Assembly (NCBI GenBank): GCA_036346375.1
Contig: CM070515.1
Coordinates: 4,672,423-4,736,422, forward strand
DNA length: 64,000 nt
From: Guadua angustifolia
Lineage: Eukaryota > Streptophyta > Magnoliopsida > Poales > Poaceae
Direction: 5' to 3'
A model generated the notes under the pieces. It did no database searches, had not been told where the DNA came from, and saw only the letters and a program-made list of their open reading frames with translations. Positions 25,180 through 35,938 of this stretch are shown in pieces. A program made the position numbers and the translations under genes. Every line of letters starts with the position of its first letter. Position 1 is the stretch's first letter.

Positions 25180-27990
25180 CTCCTTACTCTTCCATCAAAT
25201 TAAATTGTAAAAATAATCTCATTTTCAACCGTGAAAACATCGGAAGATGGCATCTTCCATGTTTTTCTACCGCAAAAAGGACTACAGCTGGCCTTTACCA
25301 AGGTAAGTCCTTTTACGGTAGGGGAGCATCTTGCGGTGCTTCTCCGTCGAGGCTATGATATTTTTACAAGTATATGTAAGAGAAGACTAAATTTGCAAAA
25401 TAAAATTACACTTGAGCTTTTTTTAAAAAAAAGTGATGACTTCGTGTGTCTCTCCACATAACCGAGCCGTAACGTAGTGATTTAAGCTCAGATCCGGGTC
25501 AAAAAAATGATCTCTCGAAACAGCAACCCCCACGAGAGCGCACCAACCGCGGAGCCGAGTAATATCGCGAGACGGGAGAGCTGGTTGGCTTAGCAGGAGG
25601 AAGAAAAACGTATTTTTTATTTTCGTTTTGATTGATTTTTTTTTGGGCGACGAAGTGGACGGGAGACGGAGTGATCGACACGACAAGACCGGAGTGGTAC
25701 GCGTGGTAGGGGGCGCCGGAGTTGAACAGACGAGCCCAGCCCTAGAGAGAGAAAAAGGAAAGAAACATTTTCTTTAGAGAGAGAGAGAGATAAGCTGAAT
25801 CCGTGCATATGTGCGTGCGTGGAAAGGATTCTTTTTGGACGTCCGACATGTGCTGTGGCAGTAGCAGGCTACAGTCGCCTGCGGCGAGCGTGAGCGAGAC
25901 ACAACCCCTCTCTCTCTCTCTCTAGAAATAATTGTTCCACTTGTAAAAAAAATAATTGTCCTTTTTGCGTGGGCAGATAGGCCCTCGGATTCCTGGGCTA
26001 TTGCAGGGGGCCGCCTCCTCCCTGCCACGAGTCCCTGTCTCCCCGCTAGTGCGTATCTTTCTTTCTTGCTGAAACAAAAGCCCTGTGCTTTTTAGTTCGT
26101 AGGGGCTCTTTGAACGTATGAATGGAAAAAAAATATAGAATAGAAAAATGCAGAATTATGATGTGAACGTGCGCGCAAGACAGAGTATTTCAAAGCGTTC
26201 ATAAATTATAGGGATGGTTGTTTTCATGGGCTCGCGGAAAGAGAAATTTTGTGGTGCATTGTAACAACAGATCTAGCTATCGATTTGTTCACTGCCCTAT
26301 TATAGGAGAAAATATAAATAAATTTCTACGTAATATGATTTATTGGATGAAAAGAGCAAATGATTTATAATAAATTTAATGTATCGTAAAAGAGCACCGC
26401 AGAAAAAGCACACAAATTCTTACCAAGAAGTGCCAGTTGATTCATTTTTCTTCTTCAAATATCCTATAAAATGAAAAGAATAGGAAGTTAATCCTATGTT
26501 TTCCCTATAGCCAATACCAGCATTCCAAAAGAGTGTACAATGAAATTTCCTATAGAATTTAGTTTCTTATGTTTTTTTTCCTTAAAAAACATACAATCCA
26601 AGTCTTAAAAATTGATTTTCTCAAATAATTAAGCAAAAATTCAGAGATTGTAGCCTTTTTCATGAACTTGAGCAACTGACCAATGCATGCCGCACTAAAC
26701 ATTTGTTGTAGAGCTGTAGCACGATTGGACTATTTCGTGACATGGTTCTGTAAGTAGTAGTCAACTTCAATTGCAAGTGTCCCTTAAAAAAAATTTAGCC
26801 AAAGTTAGGATAACTTAGCGACGAGACATCTTGTCTTCGTAGCTTATGACTAGAGTTTAAGTCTTACCGACCCTATGTTGAATGGATTATTTGTGTAGAT
26901 TGTTCACTATATATAGTTCTTTGGGATTCAAACCTTTGACCCGTGGGTTATGAGTTTTAAGTTCATTACACTAGCAAGTTGTTCCATCATCTAAAAAACT
27001 TGAAAAATTAAATGTGGGTTATTTTGATACTATTTTAGTTTTGTTGTAAAGTGTACTACACTATCCAAAAAATTTAGTATTACTAATTTCCTCATGGGTC
27101 TAAGCAAGAAACTAGATGAATGACCGGAAATGACGATAAGAGAAGGGTGAATGATCACACAGTGATTTTCCTTTCAAAGAATCTAACCAAAACCACCCAA
27201 AAACTCAAAAGAGCTAAAGAAGAAAAATCTTTTAAAAAGCATTTTAGGGGCGGCACTATCGCACTAGAAGAGGCCAGTGGTGGCGAGATGAATAGCAACC
27301 CAACACTACTAGAGGTACTGCAGCGGTAGTGCCATGCTAAGGTAAAAATAGGGACATAAACATTAAAATAGCATAACTTTAAAAATAAAAATCAGTGTAT
27401 CTTTTGATCAACTGATAGAAAACCAACGAAACTTTGTATGCGTCTTCATATGAGTGTCAAGAACCTATTCTGACTTTCAATCGCAAGGATTGACATCAAA
27501 ATTCTGACCCTTTTTTAATTTACCGAAGATTGCACCAAAACTGGGTCAAATACAAAAACCCTAGATGGTCTCCCATATGTTACAGTAAACAAGAACTCTA
27601 AAGAGATTGTTCTTAAACGTGCAAAATCACAATCTACCTTAAATTCTTCCTTCTCAAGCAAAAATCTAGTTTTTTTGATAAATCTTTTGATGATCATAAG
27701 AGAGCTTGCCTAGATGATTGGGTGATGATCTCTAGAGGATATATCTATCAATCACTCATCCTTGACAACACAAGATCAACATAAAAAGAAACCAATAAAA
27801 AAGATCAAGAATAAAAAAGAAGCAAGGTTAAGAACAAAAGCCAAATCTTGAGTACGAAATTGATCTTTATTTCAGAGCATGAAGATGGATTACAAAATCT
27901 CTCACCTGAGAGCAAAACTCCCAAGGAGAACTCACATACTCACACAAGAACAACCAAAATCTTGTAGAAGCCTTAATATAGGAGTCTAGA
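25180..27990. other. Intergenic, no gene seen
   Basis: Mixed sequence with (GA)n/(CT)n tracts near 25775-25790 and 25907-25922. From about 27400 to 28880, and again after the CACTA element to about 30100, the sequence has the look of an old retroelement untranslated region. No coding domain is visible, so this is only an impression. Confidence 0.3.
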
Positions 27991-27993
27991 GAC

Positions 27994-28557
27994 TTGAAGA
28001 CTTAGAACCTCACATCTCACTACATCTCCTTAAATAATGGAGGCAACACTAATCCTAGACCTAGAGACACAAGTGGATACCATACACTCTTACATGAGTT
28101 AACCTGAAACCCAACACTCTTAACGGGTTTTTGTCGGTGTTTCGAGAACCGGCAAGTAAATTTGTAGGTCTAGAGGGGCTACGCGCTCCCGCTCCTTGAA
28201 TGGTTAGACCAAAAGAAAGGAGGTCCAAGGTTTATACTGGTTCGGGCGGAACGTCCCTACTCCAGTTCGTGAGGTGGTCGGATGTTATTGATTCTGGTGT
28301 ATCCGTCGTGTTACAAGTGAGGGCTGCGCTCGGGCTCAGAGCACCTTGCGCACCGGGGTTGCCCGGAGTGGCTATGAGTATAATCCGGAAGTGCTTTGTT
28401 CGACTGCCACTACATCTCCTTGAAGACTTAGAACCTCGTCTCCCACTACATCTCCTTAAATAATGGAGGCAACACTAACCCTAAACCTAGAGACACAAGT
28501 GGATACCATACACTCTTACATGAACTAACATGAAACCCATCACTTTTAACGAGTTTT
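27994..28557. repeat. Direct repeat of ~138 bp, offset 426 bp
   Basis: 27994-28131 and 28420-28557 are near-identical (TTGAAGACTTAGAACCTC start, TCCTTAAATAATGGAGGC, AAGTGGATACCATACACTC, TTTTAACGxGTTTT end). The intervening 28132-28419 is unrelated. This suggests either a tandem duplication followed by insertion, or two LTR-end copies. Confidence 0.8.
28132..28419. mobile_element. LTR-like fragment between the direct repeats
   Basis: It begins TGTCGGTGTTTCGAGAACCG and contains TTTATACTGGTTCGGGC and CCCTACTCCAGTTCG. These phrases recall grass LTR-retrotransposon LTRs, from memory. GC content is higher than in the flanks. No second LTR or internal domain was found, so the identity is tentative. 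Confidence 0.4.
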
Positions 28558-28882
28558 CTACTCACACAAGTACGCTTCTCAAAGCGGCAATTATATTGAC
28601 ATCAAATCCGCTCCGTGAGCCTAAATTTGTGTCAAACACTACTTTGGTGTAACCTAAACGACTTAGACCACCTTCGCTGTTTTCCAAACAACCCAAACAC
28701 CGGTATTTGATAAATTACCATCTTGCCCAATAATTGGGCTTCCTTCTTCTAGAAGCATCGTCCATTCTTCGTTTCTTTCCACATGAACCCAATGACTTGC
28801 CGCCAAGCCACTCGCACATTCGGACTCCTTCAAACCATTCTCGCTTGCAAATAGGCTTAAGTCACTAGACTGCATCCGCTTT

Positions 28883-29875
28883 CACTACTAGATTCTAACT
28901 GTTACCGAGTGTAGAAAATATGTCGGTTATTGCAAAATATCGTAGGCTATGTATATGGCCGAGCGTAAACCGTTGGTAACTTCCCCTCGGCCACTCATGG
29001 TCGGCCATTCGTGGGATTCCCGACGGTACCCTCGGTTATTAGTTTAACAAGGGTTTTCATAGCACTCAGTAAATACATGGGTTAGAGGTTTTTTCTTCCC
29101 GACGGGGTATAGAAACCCTCAGTAATTTCTCACAACTATATATGGGATTTTTTGTGTAAAAAATGTAAAAATAATTTCAAATATAGGGACTAACCTCACA
29201 ACTTGTTTGCACCACAATCCATTAAGTCGAAAATTTTTTATCTTCAAATTAGAAATATATGATGCCTAGGATTCGAACTCACAACCTCCTGAACACAATC
29301 TCTCCCTCCTAACCAACTCACCTCAACTGTCTTCTTGCTAAAAGTAAGATGAGTACTTCTTTTAACTCTTGTTCTCATGATGCTTTATCAATTATTTAGA
29401 CAAATATATGATTTTAAATGGAAAAGTTGTCAACTACAAAGTTGTAGATTTCAATGAGAGCTACATTTTTCATATATGCATCACCTTCATCCAGCCTCGT
29501 ATAAATTTTGCAACAGCCCAGTGTTTGATTTGTACCCTCACTAAAAGTTGTACCCCGTCGGCAAATCATTGTAATAACCGAGTGTTATCTTTACACACAC
29601 ACTAAATGTATTTCCACTCGGTGATTGTTTGTAATGGCTGACGGTTAGTATTGCACTCATAGTAATTGTTGTACCCTCTCGGTGATTTCATATTATGACT
29701 GAGGGTTTTCCACCAACCGTCGGTTTGTGGTAAACCCCATCGGTAAATCTTCTAATAGCCGTCCGTTTTTATTCTACCGTCGAGAAAAAGATGCACCGTC
29801 GGCCACCTTATTTTTTCCCAACGGCCCATAGGCCATTACATTTCACATTCGGTAAAAGTTAGATTTCTAGTAGTG
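28883..29875. mobile_element. Non-autonomous CACTA (En/Spm) element, 993 bp
   Basis: The left end CACTACTAGATTCTAACTGT and the inverted right end CACTACTAGAAATCTAACTT share the CACTA terminus and extend to TTACCGA. It is flanked by TTT on both sides (28880-28882, 29876-29878), the 3-bp duplication typical of CACTA elements. Subterminal copies of short CCGTCGG/CTCGGT-like motifs are frequent at both ends. There is no transposase ORF. Confidence 0.9.
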
Positions 29876-30159
29876 TTTACTATGACAGCATCGGCTTTTT
29901 TGACCGTTCTAGACTTCAGCTCCTCATTGAGTCCAATCCTGGTTCATATCGTTGCCCGTCATATCCATCACCAGTCCATCACACTCCAATTCCTTGTCTT
30001 CGCCTTCCCTTTACTATGACCTAGCTCCGGAGTTCTGCAACCAACATGGACAAACAAACCATCATATAACACTATTTACAATATATGTATTAATCGCCGT
30101 ATAATGCAAACCATTAAGCACAAATTCGCAGTGAAGTCGACACTATCGCCACCTAGGGC

Positions 30160-30196
30160 CGGTAGTACTGGGGGTACCGTACTCCCAGTACTACCG
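30160..30196. repeat. Short near-perfect palindrome
   Basis: CGGTAGTACTGGG pairs with CCCAGTACTACCG across a short loop. It may be part of a transposon end; another AGTACTG motif follows near 30220. No terminator function is proposed. Confidence 0.6.
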
Positions 30197-30315
30197 CGTC
30201 TGGTTGGCCGGGAATACTCAGTACTGCTACGCTTCCTTGCATTCATGGCAGACGATAGTGCAGTGTCTTGAAGACCATTAGGAAAAAGACTACAAGGCAA
30301 AGAGAGTACCAAAGA

Positions 30316-30461
30316 CACGACAGTCGAAGCCGATACTCTAGCTGGTCTTTTCACCTTTCTCTTTGCGTCCGCCACTTATCGTCAGAGGCACGACAGTCGA
30401 AGCCGATACTCTAGCTGGTCTTTTCCCGCTTTCTCTTTGCATCCGCCACTTATCGTCGTTT
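30316..30461. repeat. Two tandem copies of a 73-bp unit
   Basis: Copies begin at 30316 and 30389 (CACGACAGTCGAAGCCGATA). Each ends with CGCCACTTATCGTC, with only a few differences. No function was recognised. Confidence 0.85.
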
Positions 30462-30869
30462 AAAAAAAATGCACACGCTGCTAGGTTTATACTTAGGCCG
30501 ATGAATAAAGGATCAAAGGGTGGTTCCTTTCCTGTGTCACCAAAAGTTGAGAGGAAGCCTCCGCTCACCCAACAATTAATTATTACGTGAAGAGAGAGGA
30601 GGTCGGTACTGAGCTGCGGTCTGTATGGTTCCCATTTGTGTGCACGAGCAAAGCACTCGACTCGACCTCGCCGGACGGAGCTGGCAAATTTGACCGTTCT
30701 TCTCTCCTGGTTTGTGCGGAACGCCGATGCCTCCGCGTGGTCGCTGTTTTGTCTTCACTCGGCAGTGTGTGTGAAGCAAATACCTCTTGATCCTTCTCAT
30801 CCGTCGTGATGTACCCTTGATACCACAACAATTTTGATTTGACTTCTGGGTCCAATAATCTTTTTTTTC

Positions 30870-31175
30870 TTTGTTTGTTTAAGGTTAAACTTTTTGGTTT
30901 ATAGTTTAAAACCAGTTTTTTTGTTTAAACAATTTAAAAGCTAATGACTTTTGTACTTGATAGAGGTAGGTAATTTTATCTAACTTTAGTATTATTAGTC
31001 TAAAACCAATCATCAATAAGCCAAAAAATCTCTGTCCAGTAGCTTTTGGCTTTTAGTTATATAGAGGCTTATGACTTTTGAAAAGCCCTGATAAATAATT
31101 ACTCGTTTGTTTAGGCTTTATTTTCTTGGCTTGTAAGCTGGTAAAAAGATTCAAACAAACAGGACTTTATATGCT
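30870..31175. mobile_element. Degenerate MITE of the GCTTTTGGCTTTT type
   Basis: AT-rich stretch with AGTAGCTTTTGGCTTTTAGTTA and ACTTTTGAAAAGCC, resembling the hAT-like elements at 24905-25176 and 42643-42915. Ends are not resolved. Confidence 0.35.
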
Positions 31176-31179
31176 TTTT

Positions 31180-32485
31180 TTTCCGACACTGAAATAAGCA
31201 ACCTCGTATAAATCGTGTATAATAAGCAGGGCCCGGGATTGCTCTCTATGCTTGGTTTTATTTTCCATTTGCGATAATTCCATGGAGCCATGTATGAAAA
31301 CTCAGCGCCTCACTCATATAGAGATACACCCGCGTTCAGTTGACAAAGAGCCTACATAAAACCCTGATTAGTTAATTTAGGAGTTGTTTATATGCCTATG
31401 AATACCTACTTTCCTAAAGTTCGAAAGATTGCCGCTGCCTGCTCGCTTTGAGCCGAGCCAGTCGCCCGGCCAGCCGGCTCGGCTCAAAAAATCCGTTTTT
31501 TGTTTTTAATTCCTTTAAAAAATTCGTAATTACATATTGGTCTTTTTTGCGTTTTTTTTTCAAAGAGGGTCTTAGAAAAACACGGATCTTTCGTGAGAGG
31601 ACTCTAAATAGATACCGGAAAAACACGTAGTGGCGTTTCGATCATTCCGGCTATTTTTACGAAAATGACCTTTTCGATTTAGCGCGATCGCAGATGCTTC
31701 GTGAGAGAACCCCAGATATATGCGGAAAAAATGTGGTTTCGTTTGTGTCCTTTCAGCCGTTTAGCGCGTTTTCTTGACGATTAAAAAAAAACACCGTCAG
31801 AAAAAAACTACGAAAAAATATCGCGCGCGGCGTGTGACGCCGCGAAAAATATTCTAGTTTCATAATATGTCGCTTCGTTTTCTCACTTATATGTAGCCAC
31901 GAGACCCACATGACAATAAGTGGTATTTTGTGATACGCAAAATATCGAAGCGGCAAATACCGAAATATTTAAATTAATCAATTAATTAATTGGTGAGAGG
32001 TACTTCTATCATCTTTTTTTTGAAGTTGCATAAGTATTAAAACATGAATGAACGTTAGATAGTGATTATTTATCCTTTCATTAATTTATTTTAAAATTTA
32101 TACAATTTATATTGAGAAATAATTACAGAAGCAACACTCTTAATCCGCACCTATTTTTTTTGTCCTCGGGCGTGTTACCCATGCATCACGTCCGCGTGTG
32201 CATGCCATCTCTTACCAAGACAACCATGATCGAGACCGAATTATAAAGTTGGATACAGGTGTCTTGCATGCTGACCAGGTAGATTTGTCGATTACTACTG
32301 TTTGATTCTTGGTAATCCGTATTTAAGGAAGACAATTGATGCTGTGGAGTATACGGCGTCGGTTCCGGTTTAGGACTAACTAGGTCGACATAATTAATGG
32401 AGTTTTGTGGAATAAACCGCTTCAGTACTTCTTTCTTGGTTTATCTTGAACATGACTGTGAAACGTACTTTACTAGTTCTCCGAG
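31180..32485. other. Intergenic, no gene seen
   Basis: Contains a GC-rich local palindrome near 31445-31487 (GAGCCGAG...CTCGGCTC) and several T/A runs. Short ORFs on both strands lack recognisable domains. Confidence 0.4.
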
Positions 32486-32491
32486 GCCTTA

Positions 32492-32952
32492 GGGGTGTTT
32501 GACATAGTTCTAACACCATTAAAATCCATAAATTTAGTAAAACAGGTATTCCAAGTTCTAGAAATTTATAGAATTGGAGCTGTAAGTACATTAAAAATGT
32601 TTAGGTGGGTCATTTTGTTTACATTTTAGACTAAAAATATAAACTTAATTCACTTTATTTTAGCCTACAAGCTCCAGATATAAGATGAAGCTGGGATCTA
32701 GAGCTCTGTCAAATAGAATCTTATGGTCTATTTGGTAAAGCTCCAGATCCCAGTTTCACCTGAGATCTAAAACTTGTAGGCTAAAATAAAGTGAATTAAG
32801 TTTATATTTTTGATCTAAAATATAAATAGGATGATCCATCTAAACATTCTTAATGTATTCACAACTCCAACTCTATGAATCTGGTGGAGTTAGGAATAAC
32901 CAACTCTACTAGATCCACAGATCTAGTGGAGTTAGAACCCTACTAAATACAC
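32492..32952. mobile_element. Foldback MITE, ~461 bp
   Basis: The left arm 32492-32710 and the inverted right arm 32725-32952 pair almost end to end. A block of about 45 bases around AACTTAATTCACTTTATTTT is nearly identical. Ends are GGGTGTTTGACA and inverted GGTGTATTTAGTA. A TTA lies to the left and TTT to the right, so a TWA-type duplication is only partly supported. Confidence 0.75.
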
Positions 32953-33323
32953 CTTTAATATTCTAAGGTTGATAGACCGGAGCTCAGAGAGACAACGGTT
33001 GCATAATTCAATAGCGTGGCCCCTCATCTCTCTGGTGGATGGCCATAGTTTGACTTTTATTTCCAATAATTATGGGTTGGATCTTGGATGAGTTATTTAC
33101 ATGACTTTGCGACTATAATTTTCGGTATGAATCTACGATATGTAAGTTATAAGCATTAAAATGACTGCACTAGTCCATTGTCCTCACTCGAAAAAAATGA
33201 TTGATGTGTACTGTACAACTGGTTGGATCTATGACGACGTCTCCATGGGCGGGGGATTTTTGTTTTTGTTTGTTTTCAATAAAAGAAGATGGCTTGTCAA
33301 AGAGACATTAGATATACTATATA

Positions 33324-33583
33324 CTCTCTCTCGCCACAAATAATTATCGTTTTGAACATAGATACGGTTAAACTTTTACAATTTTGATTGTCAATATCTT
33401 TTAAAATAGTTAAATTGGATACATGAAAATCATATGTGTAGATTTGTTCCAAAAAAGTATTTTCATAATATTATAATTTTATTAGATTTTATAAACATAT
33501 TATAATAAAAAATTAGTGATCAAAGCTGTGTTTTAGAGATAGCGTTGATGTCCAAAACGATAACTATTTGTGACCAGAAGGAG
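33324..33583. mobile_element. Stowaway MITE, 260 bp
   Basis: Left end CTCTCTCTCGCCACAAATAA, right end inverted CTCCTTCTGGTCACAAATAG, both flanked by TA (33322-33323, 33584-33585). The interior motif AATATCTTTTAAAATAGTTA and the terminal ATCGTTTTG are shared with the copies at 42315-42571 and 57423-57666. Confidence 0.88.
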
Positions 33584-33879
33584 TAGTTGTTTTTCAGAAG
33601 TCGTTTTGGACGGATGTGTTAGGTGGAATAACAAGTTGAATTAAACAAGACAGTCTACTTCTACTATGACGTTTGCAGAAGAAGTAGTAATTCATTAGAA
33701 TATGACAAAGTAGACCACATCGATTGTACGTATCCTTGGGGCTGTCTGAAGACGTAGGATCCCTAAACTAGATAAACGATAGAAGAATATACTTGGAACC
33801 GGATATGACCAAAACTAGAGTTTTTCAGAGGAAACGTTCGCGATATCGCAGAGGAGACGCGACACACCCAATGTTTATC

Positions 33880-33904
33880 CTCTCTCTCTCTCTCTCTCTC
33901 TCTT
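33880..33904. repeat. (CT)n microsatellite
   Basis: Uninterrupted CT dinucleotide run of about 24 bases. Confidence 0.95.
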
Positions 33905-34192
33905 TGGTAGTAATTAATCGGCGATTGTGAAACGCGTGGACCAATCACCGACCCCGAAGGCGACATTATCTTCGACCTAATTCCTAGCATGGTCAGGTCA
34001 CGGCAAAGAGAGAGACGACGAGACATGCTGCGACTATTCAACGTTGGGATGGAGATCGGAGAGACGCGCTTCTCTCGTGAATATACGGCAAGGAGAAAGC
34101 GACGGCCGATCGACTGGTAATATTAATTGAGGAGGGACTTCCATATTTATTGCGTAAGATCGAAAATTTTTATATGCTCCCTCTGTCTGTTA

Positions 34193-34478
34193 CTCCCTCC
34201 CTCCGTTTTTTTTTTGTAAGACCTATTTTTTAAATAGTTTTGTTTACAAATACAAAGCTTGTATGTATGTTTAATAAGACTTTTCTTTTTATATGTCGAT
34301 TTATTTTCTCTCATCTATATACATTTATTTATTACCACCCACATAAAATATATCTTTCATCTTCAAGACAGTTAAGTGGGGGTATCTAAGTCATTTTTCT
34401 CGTATCTTTCTCAATTTCAACGCAACCTTAATCTATGTGCAAAGTCAAAATACACCTTATAAAAAAAAACAGAGGGAG
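34193..34478. mobile_element. Stowaway MITE, 286 bp
   Basis: Starts CTCCCTCCCTCCGTTTTT and ends AAAACAGAGGGAG, flanked by TA at 34191-34192 and 34479-34480. It contains the CAAAGTCAAAATACACCTTAT phrase near the right end, shared with the copy at 60938-61215. A second, older Stowaway-like remnant follows at about 34540-34730 and matches 58985-59240. Confidence 0.88.
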
Positions 34479-34734
34479 TACTTTACAGACGTATTTCTTT
34501 TTCACACGTGACCACGTAGATATTGAAAATAACTAGATTATTTCTAATTATTATTATTAAGCACTATACTCGATGGATGTATATACAAAATATAAAGTAA
34601 AGATAGATATTTATTAGAGATATAGAGGAAATATCATATTAATTTTATATTAGAATATGAAATAGTCCTATAATTATTGATAAAACATTAAAAGTAAGCC
34701 TTATTAGTTTAGATGGAGAGACTGCATCTTTAGC

Positions 34735-35925
34735 GGAGCATGAGGTGGAAGTAGAAATTAAGAGTAGTGTTTCAATGCTCTCCCTCTGAATACAGGTGGA
34801 ACAAATCTTACCATTCATTCAAAAGGATAAGTAATCATCATCCTACCATTCATTCATGTTTTAATATTTATTCAATTATCAAAAGGAGTAGCATGTAAGC
34901 ACCTCTGTAAAATTAAATCGAATCCTTAATTTCAGGGTGGTATAAACCTTTTATGCGACTAGGATTTTCTACGGGGGTTCAGGGGTGTAATCCACTTTGT
35001 GCCTAAGCCTAATTTTGCCCCCGTCATCTGACATTCTTGCGCCTCCTCTCACACGGCAACGTTCACGCAAATGCCGGCTCTCTGTTGCGCCTCCACTCTC
35101 CGGCGTGCTACCGTCTCTCCAGCTTGCCCCAACCACTGCATCTCCCTCGCGCCACCCTTCGCCTACCCCGGTAAGGGTTTCGGCCAATGCGCGCCCTGCC
35201 GCAGAGCATCTGCCCCGCCTCCCCGCCGTCGACGACGCCGCCACAAGATGAGGCACATCTCCGCCACCTCTCCCCATGGCCACGCTGCTCCACTGGTGGC
35301 CACACCGCTGCCCATGTGAGATTGAACGGAGTTTTGGTCCTGCCCCTTTGGCCCCTTTGATTTGTCGTCAGACAGACTTGATATTTTATTTTCTAACTAA
35401 TTTGGTTGGTGATAGTGACAATGGCTTCATCTCCAACACGCCTTCACTATGCAATCTCGATGATGAAACTCTAGATCGCAACGTGAGATAGAAGGGAAGT
35501 TTGGTTTGGTGCAGCTTCTGTCGGAATCAAATTCCATTGGCGAAAGAAATATATATACTCAGCTTGCTTTTGTCACTCGATAATTTCTTCTCTAACTCTT
35601 GCAAGCAAGCTTATCATTTTTAGTGATTTTTTGGTTCATTTTTTATGCAGATGTACTCAGCTTAATTATTTTTACATGTGTAGCAAGCACTTAGCAGATG
35701 CCTACTCGGTGTGAGGTGGACAAGTCATTAGCGGAAATGAAAGAAAGATGCAGCTGGTAGTTTCCTCGAGTTGTATTGACATGTAATTTGTGGATGTGGC
35801 AACAGCCTGTAATTTTGGTTGTGTTAGGCGGAGCTGTGTTGTGTTAATGCTCCTTTGCCTACAATACCAGGCTTTGAAATAATTGTGTTACAAACATCCT
35901 TTTGTTAAACTTTCAAGTGGCAGGT
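34735..35925. other. Intergenic; GC-rich island with short ORFs
   Basis: 34970-35300 is CG-rich, in contrast to its neighbours, and has ORFs of 80-104 codons in several frames on both strands (for example 34969-35283 minus). This is typical of GC-rich noncoding or pseudogene sequence. None shows a recognisable domain, so no gene is called. The rest is AT-rich with no feature seen. Confidence 0.35.
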
Positions 35926-35938
35926 AATCAGAATGTCT

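Noticed and set aside
30160..30196. Palindrome considered as a terminator or CRISPR-like repeat
   Set aside because: A single palindrome in plant nuclear DNA without array structure or gene context.
34969..35319. Overlapping 65-104-codon ORFs in a GC-rich island
   Set aside because: Open frames on both strands with low-complexity composition and no domain; better explained by base composition.
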